A DNA stretch of 64,000 nucleotides from an uncultured Clostridia bacterium (GTDB taxonomy: Bacteria; Bacillota; Clostridia; Christensenellales; Pumilibacteraceae): positions 1 to 64,000 of the forward strand of contig CAMSYM010000009.1 in assembly GCA_947066105.1 (NCBI GenBank). Reading direction: 5' to 3'. Of the stretch, positions 51,188 to 59,991 are shown in pieces. A model generated the notes under the pieces. The model was not told the DNA's origin. It ran no database searches and saw nothing but the letters and a program-made list of their open reading frames with translations. Position numbers and translations under genes: made by a program. The first letter of the stretch is position 1. Each line of letters opens with the position of its first letter.

Positions 51188-51357
51188 GAGCGGTTGAGAT
51201 TCTTCGCTCCGCTCAGAATAACAAGAGTATATTATTACACTCTCCCCATCATCTCGACCGAAACGAGCGATAGCGAGTGTAGTGGAGAGATCCAGGCGAA
51301 GCCGCACTAATACTTAATCGACCGTAATTCCGCTTTCCGAATTCCTAATTCCGAATT
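51188..51357. repeat. Fragments of family A and family B elements
   Basis: 51194-51213 is the GAGATTCTTCGCTCCGCTCA arm of family A. 51245-51309 is the left part of family B (CCCATCATCTCGACC to GCCGCACTAATAC), followed by an AT-rich tail with tandem AATTCCGAATTC. Confidence 0.7.
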
Positions 51358-51383
51358 CTCTCTCTCCCCGCTTATCCGCAGGT

Positions 51384-51953
51384 TCAAAACTCCGCGACGC
51401 GCGTCGCGCCTATCATTTTCGCGAGCCTGTGCGCGGCATAAAACGCAGGGCGTTTGTGCTTGACCGCTTTGCCGAAAGCGAGCGTTTTGAACTCGGTTTG
51501 CCGCGCGCGCTTGACGAATCGCGGGTCGGTAACGCACACATACGCCGTTTTGCACAGCGCAAGCAAGCGGTCGAGCGCGAGCGCGTTCTTGCGCGTATAC
51601 CTTGCGCCGTCGAGATTGACGACTATCGGTCTGTCGGTATCGCCGCCCGTCTTTTCGATAAACGCGACGCACCGACGTTGCGCCGGCGAAAGCTTTTCCA
51701 GCCGCTTGCTCGGCGATATACGCAATGCGGCGAGCGCGGCGTGCGGAAACGGTCTGCCGCACAGCGCTGTGCGGTATTTTATATACTGCTCGACGGTAAA
51801 CCCGCCGAACGGCGGCTTGCCGTACGCAAAATAATTGCGCCCGTTCTCGCTCGCGCAGAACAGCACTTCGTCGTTATCCAATACGACGGCGCCGTCGAGC
51901 TTGTAAAAGTATGCGCGCTTTTGCCGCGCCGAACCCAAACAATAAGTAACCAT
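51384..51953 (-). CDS. Hypothetical protein, possible degenerate ABC-type ATPase
   Basis: A 189-residue protein without a recognised family. Its middle resembles the second half of an ABC ATPase: LSPAQRRCVAFI stands where the LSGGQ signature and following helix would be, then PIVVNLDGARYT like a Walker B strand without the catalytic Glu, then AYVCVTD. No Walker A is present, and the N-terminal 60 residues are unlike an ABC domain. If the relation is real it cannot hydrolyse ATP. The start ATG 51953 has no ribosome binding site; a TATAAT-like box lies about 25 nt upstream. The region 51954-52239 shows nothing clear. Confidence 0.6.
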   Translation of the reverse strand: MVTYCLGSARQKRAYFYKLDGAVVLDNDEVLFCASENGRNYFAYGKPPFGGFTVEQYIKYRTALCGRPFPHAALAALRISPSKRLEKLSPAQRRCVAFIEKTGGDTDRPIVVNLDGARYTRKNALALDRLLALCKTAYVCVTDPRFVKRARQTEFKTLAFGKAVKHKRPAFYAAHRLAKMIGATRVAEF

Positions 51954-52239
51954 GTCCGCGATTATTGCCGCGACGGCGCAAAATTATACATACTTGCGGT
52001 ACATGAGTTTGCGTCCGAGCTTATCCGCGCGCACTGCGAAAAAACGGCAATGCAAAACCCCCGCAAAGGAAATGACGATAAGCGTCGTATCGCGAAAACC
52101 GTCGGCAAGGACGTCGCACGAACTTATTCGGCATTTCCCCATACGGGGGCTTTGCTATGATCGCGATCTCACTCCGATCGCGTAGGAGATGTGATGAGCG
52201 TTTTGATCATTCCGCTAATGCGAAAGGACTATACCGACG

Positions 52240-55200
52240 TTATTCGTTATCGATCTTTTCAGGATCGCCTACGCCGTCATCGGCTTCGGGAGCGCTCGCG
52301 CCGCCCGCAAGCTCCTTTTTCCAGCGGAACACTATCGCGGTCACGCCCCAAGCGGTAAGACCCGCCGCCAACACGCCGACCGCTATCAGTATCAGATAGT
52401 AGTAAGCAAACGGCTCGGCACCCGCCGCAATGCCGTGAACGAATCCGTTCATGGCGTTGGAGTTGACTACCATATACAGCGTATGCTTCATGGCTTGTTG
52501 CGTGTAGTAAGTGTTGGCTTCGCCGTTGATCTTGTACGAGCTGCCAAACTGCGTGAGCGCAAGATCGCCGCCGGCGCGCAAGAACTGATTGATGTTCATG
52601 TAGCCGCCGTTAAAGTAGTCGGTAAGCACCGCGCCTTTAAAGCCCCACTCGTCGCGAAGCACCTGCGTGAGCAAGCGGTAATCGCCGCCCGCCCAAGTAA
52701 GACCTATGCGGTTGAACGAGCTCATGACAGCCGTCGCTATCGGCGTTTCCGCCGTTTTGAGTACGTACTCGCCCGTTTCTTCTTTGTACTCGTAATACTT
52801 AGTAGTTACCGTACCGCTGTCTTCGATAGCCATTTGGAAAGGACGCAGATAAATTTCGCGTATGGTCTGCTCGTTGGCAAACGTGACCAAGCCTTTGTCC
52901 GTGCGGTGATCTTCCTGATCGTTGAGCGCGAAATGCTTGATGTACGAATACATGCCCATACTGCCCGCGCCTTGGATCGCGTATGTCGCGAGCAAGCCCG
53001 AACTGAAACTGTCTTCCGAGAAGTACTCGAAGTTACGTCCCGCGAACGGGGTGCGGTGAATGTTCATGGCGGGAGCATACCAGCCCGAGCACAATACGTT
53101 TTCGCGCAAGCCGTCCATGCCGACGTTCTCGCCCCAGCCGTACGCAATATCGGTGTTCCAGCTCGCCGCGATGTTGACTTCGGCGGGATACGTGATGGAA
53201 TACGGTTTATGCGCGACCATGTTGTTGAGTCCGCTCGGACCGTCGAGATCGATCGCTTTGGGCTTGTTGATCGAGCTTGCCGCATCGGTCTTATAGCCTG
53301 CAAGCCCTATCATTTTGCCTACTTCGGTCGGCTTCATTTGGCTGATGAGCCGTTCCCAGCGCTCGTCGTCAAAGCTCGCGCCGCGCATATCTATGAGTTC
53401 GAGATCGCCCGCTTTTTCGTAAGGCTTTACTTTTTTCGCGGCTTCCGCATCGGAAAGCGGAGTGTTGGCGGCTTCCGCCGTTCCCACCTGATTAAGCTTG
53501 TCTATCATCGCTTGATCGACTTCCCAATGCCGCGTATACCCTTCGAGTTCGCTGAATCCGCTTTCGGAAGACGACTTCACTCCGTGCTTGACGGGATAAG
53601 ATCCCTCCCAGTTGCCGCGCGTCAAGTATTTGTCGCGATCGATAAAGCTCGACGATTTGCCGCCGTTGCCGTCCGCGCCGAATACGTTGGTCGCGTCCTT
53701 TTCGCCCGCCGATCTCTTATACGTCGCGGTGTCGGTAGTAGCAACGGTATACTTGCCGACAAACGCTTTGTTGCCTTCGGCGGTCATTCCGTCCGCCGCG
53801 GTCTTGTTGTTGTATGCAAGGAAGTTGTTGGTCGCCTCGTGTGCGTCCTGCGCGGCGGTCACGAGATAATCGCCCGCTTCGAGTATGTACGTTTTGTTGA
53901 CGACGTCATCGTACACTACGAAATCGGACACGTTTATTTTTATCTCGACCGTTTGACTGTCGCCCGCCTGTCCCGTAGGCGCAAGCTCGTTCGTTTTGGC
54001 AAACCCTACGAGCGCCGCCGCCGATTTTTCGATCTTGTTGGTCTTGTCCATTTCGGTGTAAGGCGCGTTGAGATATACCTGCACAACGTCTTTCGCTTTG
54101 GTCGCCGTGTTGTTGGTGACCTTGACCTTGACGGTAATGTCGCCCTTATCATCGGGCTGAGTCATTTCAAAGTCGCTCCAAGTGAAATTGCTGTACGAAA
54201 TGCCGTAGCCGAACGGATATTGCACCTGCGTCGCGTAATCGTACTCGCCCGCATTGCCCTGATTCATCACCTTGTCGAAGTAGCGCGTTTCGTAATACTT
54301 ATAACCGACGTAAATGCTTTCGTCGTAAGACACGGCATAGTAGCCCGTGGTTTTGCCGCCGACGGTGAGCGCGATGTCGCCCATGTTTTGCATGGCGGGC
54401 GACGACAGCGCGTCGAACGCGAACGTATCGGGCAAATGCCCGCTCGGCGACACCTTGCCCGTCAAAACGTCAGCTATCGAGTTTGCCGTTTCGCCGCCGC
54501 CGCCGGGCGCCCAAAGCACCGCCGAAATGTTTTCGTAATCGTTGACCCAACCGAGCTCGAAAGCGTTATTGGTATTCACGACTATGACGACATCGGTAAA
54601 ATGCTCGTTCAAATAATCGATGATGCCGAGCTCGACCGAATCGGGTTCGAGATAATGCTTGACCTTGTCCGCGGCGATATCCGTAAACTTGCCCATGTAC
54701 CGAGCAAGATCGCGACCTTCGCCGCCCGTACGCGATATGACGAACATCGCTTTCGTGCCGTTAGCCGAAGAAAGCACGTTGTTGGATTCGAGCACGGAAA
54801 GCGGGCATTCGTTTATAGTCCAGTCCTCCGCGCCGCCGTAGTTTAACGCGCCCGCGCCGCGCACATAATCTTTGCCCGCGCCTTCCGAATAAAATTTCCA
54901 CAGCGCTTCGTTGACCGAGCAACCGTTAGCCGCGAACGCATCTTTAAGATTGCTCGACACATAGCTCACGCCCGAGCCCGTGCCGCCCGCCAAAAGATCG
55001 ACCGACGAATGCGAAAAAATACTTATCTTGTCGCCCGCGCTATACGGGAGCGCATTGTTTTCGTTCTTTAACAAAACATAGCCTTCCGCGCCGCCGTCGC
55101 GCACGAACTGCTTTTCGTATTCGTCGAGCTTTGCGGCGGTCATGCCTTCCTTGTCGGAAATTTTGTTGTATTCTTTATCGAGCTTGTCGGTTATCTCGTT

Positions 55201-55380
55201 ACCGCCTTCCGTGCCGCCCTTGCGTCCCGCCGTGCCGAAAAAGTCGCGCATGACTGCGTCGTACGTGCCGATAAGCACGCAAGGCATCGCAATCGCTATC
55301 GCGATAAGTACGGCAAGGAGCGAAGCGATGATGATAGTAAATACTTTTGCGCTGAGTTTTTTGCGCTGAGTTTTTGCCAT
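52240..55380 (-). CDS. Membrane-anchored circularly permuted GH3 glycosidase (cassette 3)
   Basis: A 1046-residue GH3 enzyme with the same plan as in cassettes 1 and 2: a TM helix (about 14-37), the alpha/beta domain first (about 100-345), a fibronectin-III-like domain, a linker, the catalytic barrel (about 680-930) and a C-terminal TM helix (about 995-1018) with an acidic tail. K815-H816 (KHFALNDQE) and the nucleophile D921 (VLTDYFNG) are present. ATG 55380 has AGGAGGA upstream. The first codons contain a 14-bp tandem duplication (GCGCTGAGTTTTTT twice, 55350-55376). It is last in the operon esterase, CBM lipoprotein, GH3. Confidence 0.9.
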   Translation of the reverse strand: MAKTQRKKLSAKVFTIIIASLLAVLIAIAIAMPCVLIGTYDAVMRDFFGTAGRKGGTEGGNEITDKLDKEYNKISDKEGMTAAKLDEYEKQFVRDGGAEGYVLLKNENNALPYSAGDKISIFSHSSVDLLAGGTGSGVSYVSSNLKDAFAANGCSVNEALWKFYSEGAGKDYVRGAGALNYGGAEDWTINECPLSVLESNNVLSSANGTKAMFVISRTGGEGRDLARYMGKFTDIAADKVKHYLEPDSVELGIIDYLNEHFTDVVIVVNTNNAFELGWVNDYENISAVLWAPGGGGETANSIADVLTGKVSPSGHLPDTFAFDALSSPAMQNMGDIALTVGGKTTGYYAVSYDESIYVGYKYYETRYFDKVMNQGNAGEYDYATQVQYPFGYGISYSNFTWSDFEMTQPDDKGDITVKVKVTNNTATKAKDVVQVYLNAPYTEMDKTNKIEKSAAALVGFAKTNELAPTGQAGDSQTVEIKINVSDFVVYDDVVNKTYILEAGDYLVTAAQDAHEATNNFLAYNNKTAADGMTAEGNKAFVGKYTVATTDTATYKRSAGEKDATNVFGADGNGGKSSSFIDRDKYLTRGNWEGSYPVKHGVKSSSESGFSELEGYTRHWEVDQAMIDKLNQVGTAEAANTPLSDAEAAKKVKPYEKAGDLELIDMRGASFDDERWERLISQMKPTEVGKMIGLAGYKTDAASSINKPKAIDLDGPSGLNNMVAHKPYSITYPAEVNIAASWNTDIAYGWGENVGMDGLRENVLCSGWYAPAMNIHRTPFAGRNFEYFSEDSFSSGLLATYAIQGAGSMGMYSYIKHFALNDQEDHRTDKGLVTFANEQTIREIYLRPFQMAIEDSGTVTTKYYEYKEETGEYVLKTAETPIATAVMSSFNRIGLTWAGGDYRLLTQVLRDEWGFKGAVLTDYFNGGYMNINQFLRAGGDLALTQFGSSYKINGEANTYYTQQAMKHTLYMVVNSNAMNGFVHGIAAGAEPFAYYYLILIAVGVLAAGLTAWGVTAIVFRWKKELAGGASAPEADDGVGDPEKIDNE

Positions 55381-55547
55381 GATCTCCTCCTGATACAAAA
55401 TTTGATTCGGAATTCGGAATACCGAATTCGGGATTGATGTTGATTTATTTAAAAATTAATTTTTATTAAAAACCGTTATCCGCCGCCGTGATGTGCGACG
55501 GACTACGCTTTAATTTTTATGTATTATTACAACGATAACTACATTAA

Positions 55548-56234
55548 TTACATTTGCACTTCTCTGTCGGAATTATCCGCAGGCGTAAACGTGAGCTTGG
55601 CGTCCGCGTCGAGCTTTATGTAATCTATATTCGCGCCGCCGGAAGGGTTCGTGGAAACGAGCGAAATAACGTTTTCGCCCTTTTTAAGATTGATGACTAC
55701 GCCGTCCGACAGCGAGAAATTTCTGTAAACCGCAGGGTTTGCCATTTGTTCGAAACCGACGTCGTCTATGCCCGCTATCGTGCCTTTCAATTCTACGTCC
55801 TCATCGTTTACGACGAGCTTGAAATATTTATTATCCGCAAGATCGTAATCGGGGAATAACGAACCGCCCGACCAAACGCTCATCATATCCACAGCCGACG
55901 CCGCGCGCACGTAAAACGTAGCTTTGCAATCTTTACTCGAAGTTATCGTCCAGGTCAACTTGGTACCGTCGCCGCAAAAGTATCCGACGTTGCATACTTC
56001 ATCGCCGTCCGAGCCGTCCTCGGTGTATTCGTAACCCATTTCCACCGTAACTTTGCCCGGCGCGGTGGAAGGCTTTCCGCTTTGGTCATAGCTCGTTACG
56101 ATACCGTCCGTGATAGTCGCATCTTCTGCTTGGAAAATACATTCTCCCGCGCCGCAACCGACGAACATGCTGCCCATAGAGAGCGTAAGAGCGGCGGCGA
56201 CAACCCCCGCGATTATTTTTTTACCGTTTTTCAT
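55548..56234 (-). CDS. CBM-like lipoprotein (cassette 3)
   Basis: A 228-residue predicted lipoprotein. The signal is MKNGKKIIAGVVAAALTLSM, with lipobox MFVGC (Cys near 27). The whole mature part is one CBM6/35-like beta-sandwich (IFQAEDATITDG, NVGYFCGDGTKLTWTI, NPAVYRNFSL, GGANIDYIKLD). It is clearly homologous to the C-terminal domain of the esterase encoded just upstream, including the terminal FTPADNSDR tail. It is probably a glycan-binding surface protein. ATG 56234 has GGAGG upstream. Confidence 0.85.
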   Translation of the reverse strand: MKNGKKIIAGVVAAALTLSMGSMFVGCGAGECIFQAEDATITDGIVTSYDQSGKPSTAPGKVTVEMGYEYTEDGSDGDEVCNVGYFCGDGTKLTWTITSSKDCKATFYVRAASAVDMMSVWSGGSLFPDYDLADNKYFKLVVNDEDVELKGTIAGIDDVGFEQMANPAVYRNFSLSDGVVINLKKGENVISLVSTNPSGGANIDYIKLDADAKLTFTPADNSDREVQM

Positions 56235-56283
56235 GTTTTCCTCCGAAAAAAATTTTTTATTTTTGATTTTTTAAAGACGACTC

Positions 56284-56327
56284 GCTTGATGCGAACGCTA
56301 CCATCACGACTCGCGTCCGCATCAAGC
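56284..56327. repeat. Intercistronic hairpin between esterase and CBM genes
   Basis: GCTTGATGCG (56284-56293) and its exact inverse CGCATCAAGC (56318-56327) form a 10-bp stem with a 24-nt loop inside the operon. It may set differential expression of the downstream genes by processing or attenuation. No strong T-run follows it. Confidence 0.55.
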
Positions 56328-56358
56328 CTTGTCGCCTGCTAAAAAATTTTAGCCGTAC

Positions 56359-58467
56359 TTAATTGCCGGAAGTCGGTTGCTGAGCCTGAACTCTGTCCGA
56401 ATTATCGGTCGGCGTATATGTAAGAGCCACGTCCGAAGTTATAACTATCTTGTCTATGTTAATTCCTTGCTGTTTATGCGTAGACGCCAATACGATCGTG
56501 TTTTCGCCTTTATTTAAGTGCACGCTAACGGTCGCGGTGCCGAAGTTGCGATATATCGCGGGACTGCCCAGCGCCGCCCAGTTAAGATCGTTTATACCGG
56601 GCAAAGTACCGTTAAGCGTAGCGTCGACGTTGTTGACCGTAAGCTTTACGTATTCGTTTTTGGACATATCGACAGGCTTCGTTTTAAGTCCTGCTCCCGT
56701 CCCAAAGTCGGTCACGCCCGATTGATCTTGCACAGCCGCCGCGGCATGCAAAGTAATTACAACGTCGCATTCTTCCGCCGCAGTTATCGTCCAAGTAACT
56801 TTAGTGCCTTCGCCGACGAAATAACCGAGATTGGTAGCTTTTTCGTTCGTCGCTTCCAAGCCGTTGTATTTATTGCCCGTTTCGACCGTTACGGATACGT
56901 CTACTTCCACTTCGGGTTGACCCCAGCCCGGACTTTGCATCATTTTGCCGTCGGTGATCACGCCGTATTCGGCTTCGAACGTATCCGTCGTTATAGGCGC
57001 GAGCGGCGCGCCGCCGCCTTTTTCCTGCGCGGCGATCCATTCCCACATGTTGCCCGTTTTGGTGCAGTTTTCGGGTTTAAGGTCGGCGATCGAATTCACT
57101 TTCGTCATGTCCATTTCGGTTTTGACGTCGTCGTTGAACGCATTTATCCACGACCAGTGACCGTCGTAAAAGCCCTTCGTTCCCCAACCTGCGGACGGTT
57201 CGGGATCGTCCACGCCGGGAACGTTTTTCAAATACGTCAAGTGCATATTTTGCGCGCCCGCCGTAACGAGCCTGTCATACAGCGGAATGGTGTACATGGA
57301 GGGTTTAAGCGTGTTGTCCGCTTCCGAAAGCAAGAACCACATTTTGTAGTCTTTGATGTCGGCGAGCATTTCGTCGCTTATATTGCCGCTCATATAGCCT
57401 TGGCAAATGGGATAGTACGCCGCAAAATAATCGCCGTGTTCGAACGCCAAATTCATAGTCATGTATCCGCCGTTACTGCATCCGCCTATGTAAATGCGGT
57501 CGGTGTCTATATCGCTGTTGCCGTCCACATACGTGGTGATCGCTTTCCACAAAGCTTCGGTGTAGTACGATCTTTGCGGTTCGCCCGTCGGTTCTTTGTT
57601 AGCGCCCGAATCGCCGTAATCGTCGTTACCGAGCGCGTCCATCCACATGGTGGGGCTTTGCACCGCCAAAACGTATGCGCCCGCAAGCCTGTCCGTTTTG
57701 AAATAATGCTGAACGTTGGTGGAGTTATCCGTCGTCAACGCCGTGACTTCGTTACCGAGAAGCGCTATGTCTATATCCGTGCCGCCCTCGCCGCCGCCGT
57801 GCAACCATATGACGAGCGGGTTTTTGCCGCTATCGGCAGTCGCGCCTTCGGGCGCCCAGCTCGCGCGGGAAAGAGTTATCTTTTTGCCGTTCTCGTTATA
57901 GTCGACGGTGTCTTTATGCCATGTCGCCGTTTGCGGCACGATCCTGTTTTCCGCCTTGACGTCGAACGCGAATTTATCGCCGCTCTCGAACTTTTTGTCG
58001 CCGGCGTTGAAAGATTTGCCTGTATTTACGGTAACGGTGACGGGAATGGTTTCAGTCCATTCGTTTCTGCCCGTGTTTTGATTGTATGTAAACGGATTAG
58101 CCTCGCCGTACTTGACGCTCATTTCGATAGCCACGTACTTGGACGCGGTAGTCACCTTGTTGCCCTTTTCGTCGCAAGTGTACGCGTCGGTGACAGTGCG
58201 TTTGGCGTTGGAAAAGCCCGACTTCATGCCGACCGCAAAAGTGTCCTTGGTCACGCCCGATACGTCGCCCTTGAATTGGACTACGATCTTGGGGATAGCG
58301 GGACCCCACTCATAGCCGCCGACTACTATATCGGTCTTGACCGCGTCCATTGCCCCGGGCGTATGCGTGCCTGCTCCTCCGTTTTCGCCGCACGCCGCAA
58401 ACGCGCCTACGCAACACGCGGAAAGCGCGCACGCAACAACTGTCGTCACAAGCTTTGATCTTTTCAT
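56359..58467 (-). CDS. Lipoprotein esterase / alpha-beta hydrolase with C-terminal CBM (cassette 3)
   Basis: A 702-residue predicted lipoprotein (lipobox GAFAACG, Cys near 26). An N-terminal beta domain (about 40-195) precedes an alpha/beta hydrolase domain (about 200-450) of the PHB-depolymerase / feruloyl-esterase type: oxyanion motif LVIWLHGGGEGG, nucleophile S331 in GGCSNGG, a probable Asp in SEADNTL and His in GHWSW. The C-terminal CBM-like domain (about 500-690) is a paralogue of the next gene product. It probably removes acyl groups from glycans so the GH3 enzyme can act. ATG 58467 has GGAGGAG upstream. Confidence 0.85.
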   Translation of the reverse strand: MKRSKLVTTVVACALSACCVGAFAACGENGGAGTHTPGAMDAVKTDIVVGGYEWGPAIPKIVVQFKGDVSGVTKDTFAVGMKSGFSNAKRTVTDAYTCDEKGNKVTTASKYVAIEMSVKYGEANPFTYNQNTGRNEWTETIPVTVTVNTGKSFNAGDKKFESGDKFAFDVKAENRIVPQTATWHKDTVDYNENGKKITLSRASWAPEGATADSGKNPLVIWLHGGGEGGTDIDIALLGNEVTALTTDNSTNVQHYFKTDRLAGAYVLAVQSPTMWMDALGNDDYGDSGANKEPTGEPQRSYYTEALWKAITTYVDGNSDIDTDRIYIGGCSNGGYMTMNLAFEHGDYFAAYYPICQGYMSGNISDEMLADIKDYKMWFLLSEADNTLKPSMYTIPLYDRLVTAGAQNMHLTYLKNVPGVDDPEPSAGWGTKGFYDGHWSWINAFNDDVKTEMDMTKVNSIADLKPENCTKTGNMWEWIAAQEKGGGAPLAPITTDTFEAEYGVITDGKMMQSPGWGQPEVEVDVSVTVETGNKYNGLEATNEKATNLGYFVGEGTKVTWTITAAEECDVVITLHAAAAVQDQSGVTDFGTGAGLKTKPVDMSKNEYVKLTVNNVDATLNGTLPGINDLNWAALGSPAIYRNFGTATVSVHLNKGENTIVLASTHKQQGINIDKIVITSDVALTYTPTDNSDRVQAQQPTSGN

Positions 58468-58539
58468 CGTTCATCTCCTCCGAACAATTTTTTTGGGCGC
58501 GGCACGACCGCGATCGTCCGTCGCCTCGGTTACGGTGCT

Positions 58540-58568
58540 ATTTTAAAATGAAAAGGGCAAGCCGTCAA
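58540..58568 (-). promoter_or_regulatory. Promoter of the cassette 3 esterase-CBM-GH3 operon
   Basis: TTGACG (58568-58563), a 17-bp spacer and TAAAAT (58545-58540). The promoter lies inside the terminator hairpin of the kinase gene. Confidence 0.75.
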
Positions 58569-58580
58569 TACGGTTGCCCT
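58551..58580 (-). terminator. Terminator of the cassette 3 regulator-kinase operon
   Basis: AGGGCAA-CCGT pairs with ACGG-TTGCCCT, followed by TTTCATTTT on the - strand. Transcription through it and initiation within it should interfere. Confidence 0.75.
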
Positions 58581-58606
58581 AAACTTGCTTTTTTTGTCCT
58601 ATATTT
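58578..58606. promoter_or_regulatory. Paired direct repeat, candidate LytTR operator (cassette 3, esterase promoter)
   Basis: CCTAAACTT (58578-58586) and CCTATATTT (58598-58606) are 20 bp apart with 7 of 9 matches, and the nearer copy is 9 bp upstream of the -35. It matches the pair at 60838-60866. On the - strand AAGTTTAGG is close to the AgrA-type half site. Confidence 0.58.
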
Positions 58607-58632
58607 ATTGAACTTTCAACATATTTTAAAGA

Positions 58633-59985
58633 TCATGCCGTTTCCCTTTTGCGCATCGGAGTCTTTTCGGGAAGCATTATCTTTAAATCGAAAACCCCGC
58701 CGTCCGTAGTGAAAAACATCTCGCCGCCGTACTTTTTGACGAGCAACCGCATGCTTTTCATGCCGAACCCGTGTTCGGCAACGTTATCCTTGTCGGTGCG
58801 CGGCAGGTCGCCTTCGAGCGTGATCTTGCCGTCGAAATAATTTACGCAGTTTATCAACACCATGCCGGACGAACGCGATACCGTCAGATTGATGACGCGT
58901 TTGCTTTCGTCGGTCATTCGGCACACGGCGTTGACGGCGTTGGTCAGCATATTGCCGAACAGCGAATACAGCTCGGACTCGCTCATGTACCACAATCCGC
59001 TGCCGTCCACCATACAGCTCAGCTTGACGTTGCGTTTGGCGCAGATCAAGCTTTTTTCGGTGAGCAATACGTCTATCGGGTCGCAACCCGTACAAACCTT
59101 ACTGTCGTATATCGCGACCGCGTTTTCTATCTCGCCCAGCTCGGAATCGGAAAGCTCGCCGTCCGATAAACGCATTGCGCGTATCTTATGCTTTAAATCG
59201 TGACATTTGATATTGATAAGGTCGATGTTCTCTTTGGCGATCTCGTATTGGCGTTTGTCCTGTATCCAAAGCTGACGCACCGTTTCGATCTCGCTTTTAA
59301 GCACTACGTTTTGGAACATGCCCGAAATAATAGTCAATATGAACACGTTGCTCAGTATGGAAAAACAGTAATTGACTATGCTCAAATACCAGCTCGTCCA
59401 CCACCACGCATTGGTGTAAGCGCAAAGCACGAGAGTGACTGCGAGCGTCACCGTGGATATCAACATTACGTTGCGGCTGTAAATGTTTTCCGGTCCTTTG
59501 GCGTTGATACGACGCACGAACAAAAAATAAACGACCGCACCCGACGCCGCAAGCAAGCCGTAAGAAAAAATACCGTGCGCGAGCGTATAATCGCCCACCG
59601 CCGTCGACAGCCGCCACACCACGCCCGTTATCTCCAAAAGCGACACGGCGCGGTACACCGAGTTTTGAAAGGCGTACGCCGCCACTCCGTACAGCAACAG
59701 AATTTTGAACGGCGCGTCAAAGCTCCACCACAGCAACAACACCGTAAACGCGAACGCTACAAAATAAACGAGCGTTCCCCATAACGGGTGCATCGGCAAA
59801 GCGATCTGCACGCACGTGAGCAGAAACGCCGCCGCCGCGAGCATGGGCAAACCGACCGCCACCCGTCCCGCAAACAATTTCCGCCTGGGCAGTTTGAAAA
59901 AGAATAGCGCCTCGCATATTATCAATTGCGTCAAAAACGGCAAAAGCGCATACAGGTATGCGTTTACCGCATCGCCGAGATTCAT
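58633..59985 (-). CDS. GHKL sensor histidine kinase of cassette 3
   Basis: A 450-residue AgrC-like kinase with about six or seven TM helices in residues 10-215, phospho-acceptor H262 in IKCHDLKHKI, and a GHKL ATPase with NMLTNAVNA and GFGMKSM. It is most similar to the cassette 2 kinase in this window (same CHDLKH box and layout). The ATG at 59985 follows the regulator stop by 6 nt. A G10 run inside the regulator gene is its only visible ribosome binding site. Confidence 0.93.
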   Translation of the reverse strand: MNLGDAVNAYLYALLPFLTQLIICEALFFFKLPRRKLFAGRVAVGLPMLAAAAFLLTCVQIALPMHPLWGTLVYFVAFAFTVLLLWWSFDAPFKILLLYGVAAYAFQNSVYRAVSLLEITGVVWRLSTAVGDYTLAHGIFSYGLLAASGAVVYFLFVRRINAKGPENIYSRNVMLISTVTLAVTLVLCAYTNAWWWTSWYLSIVNYCFSILSNVFILTIISGMFQNVVLKSEIETVRQLWIQDKRQYEIAKENIDLINIKCHDLKHKIRAMRLSDGELSDSELGEIENAVAIYDSKVCTGCDPIDVLLTEKSLICAKRNVKLSCMVDGSGLWYMSESELYSLFGNMLTNAVNAVCRMTDESKRVINLTVSRSSGMVLINCVNYFDGKITLEGDLPRTDKDNVAEHGFGMKSMRLLVKKYGGEMFFTTDGGVFDLKIMLPEKTPMRKRETA

Positions 59986-59991
59986 AAAGGT

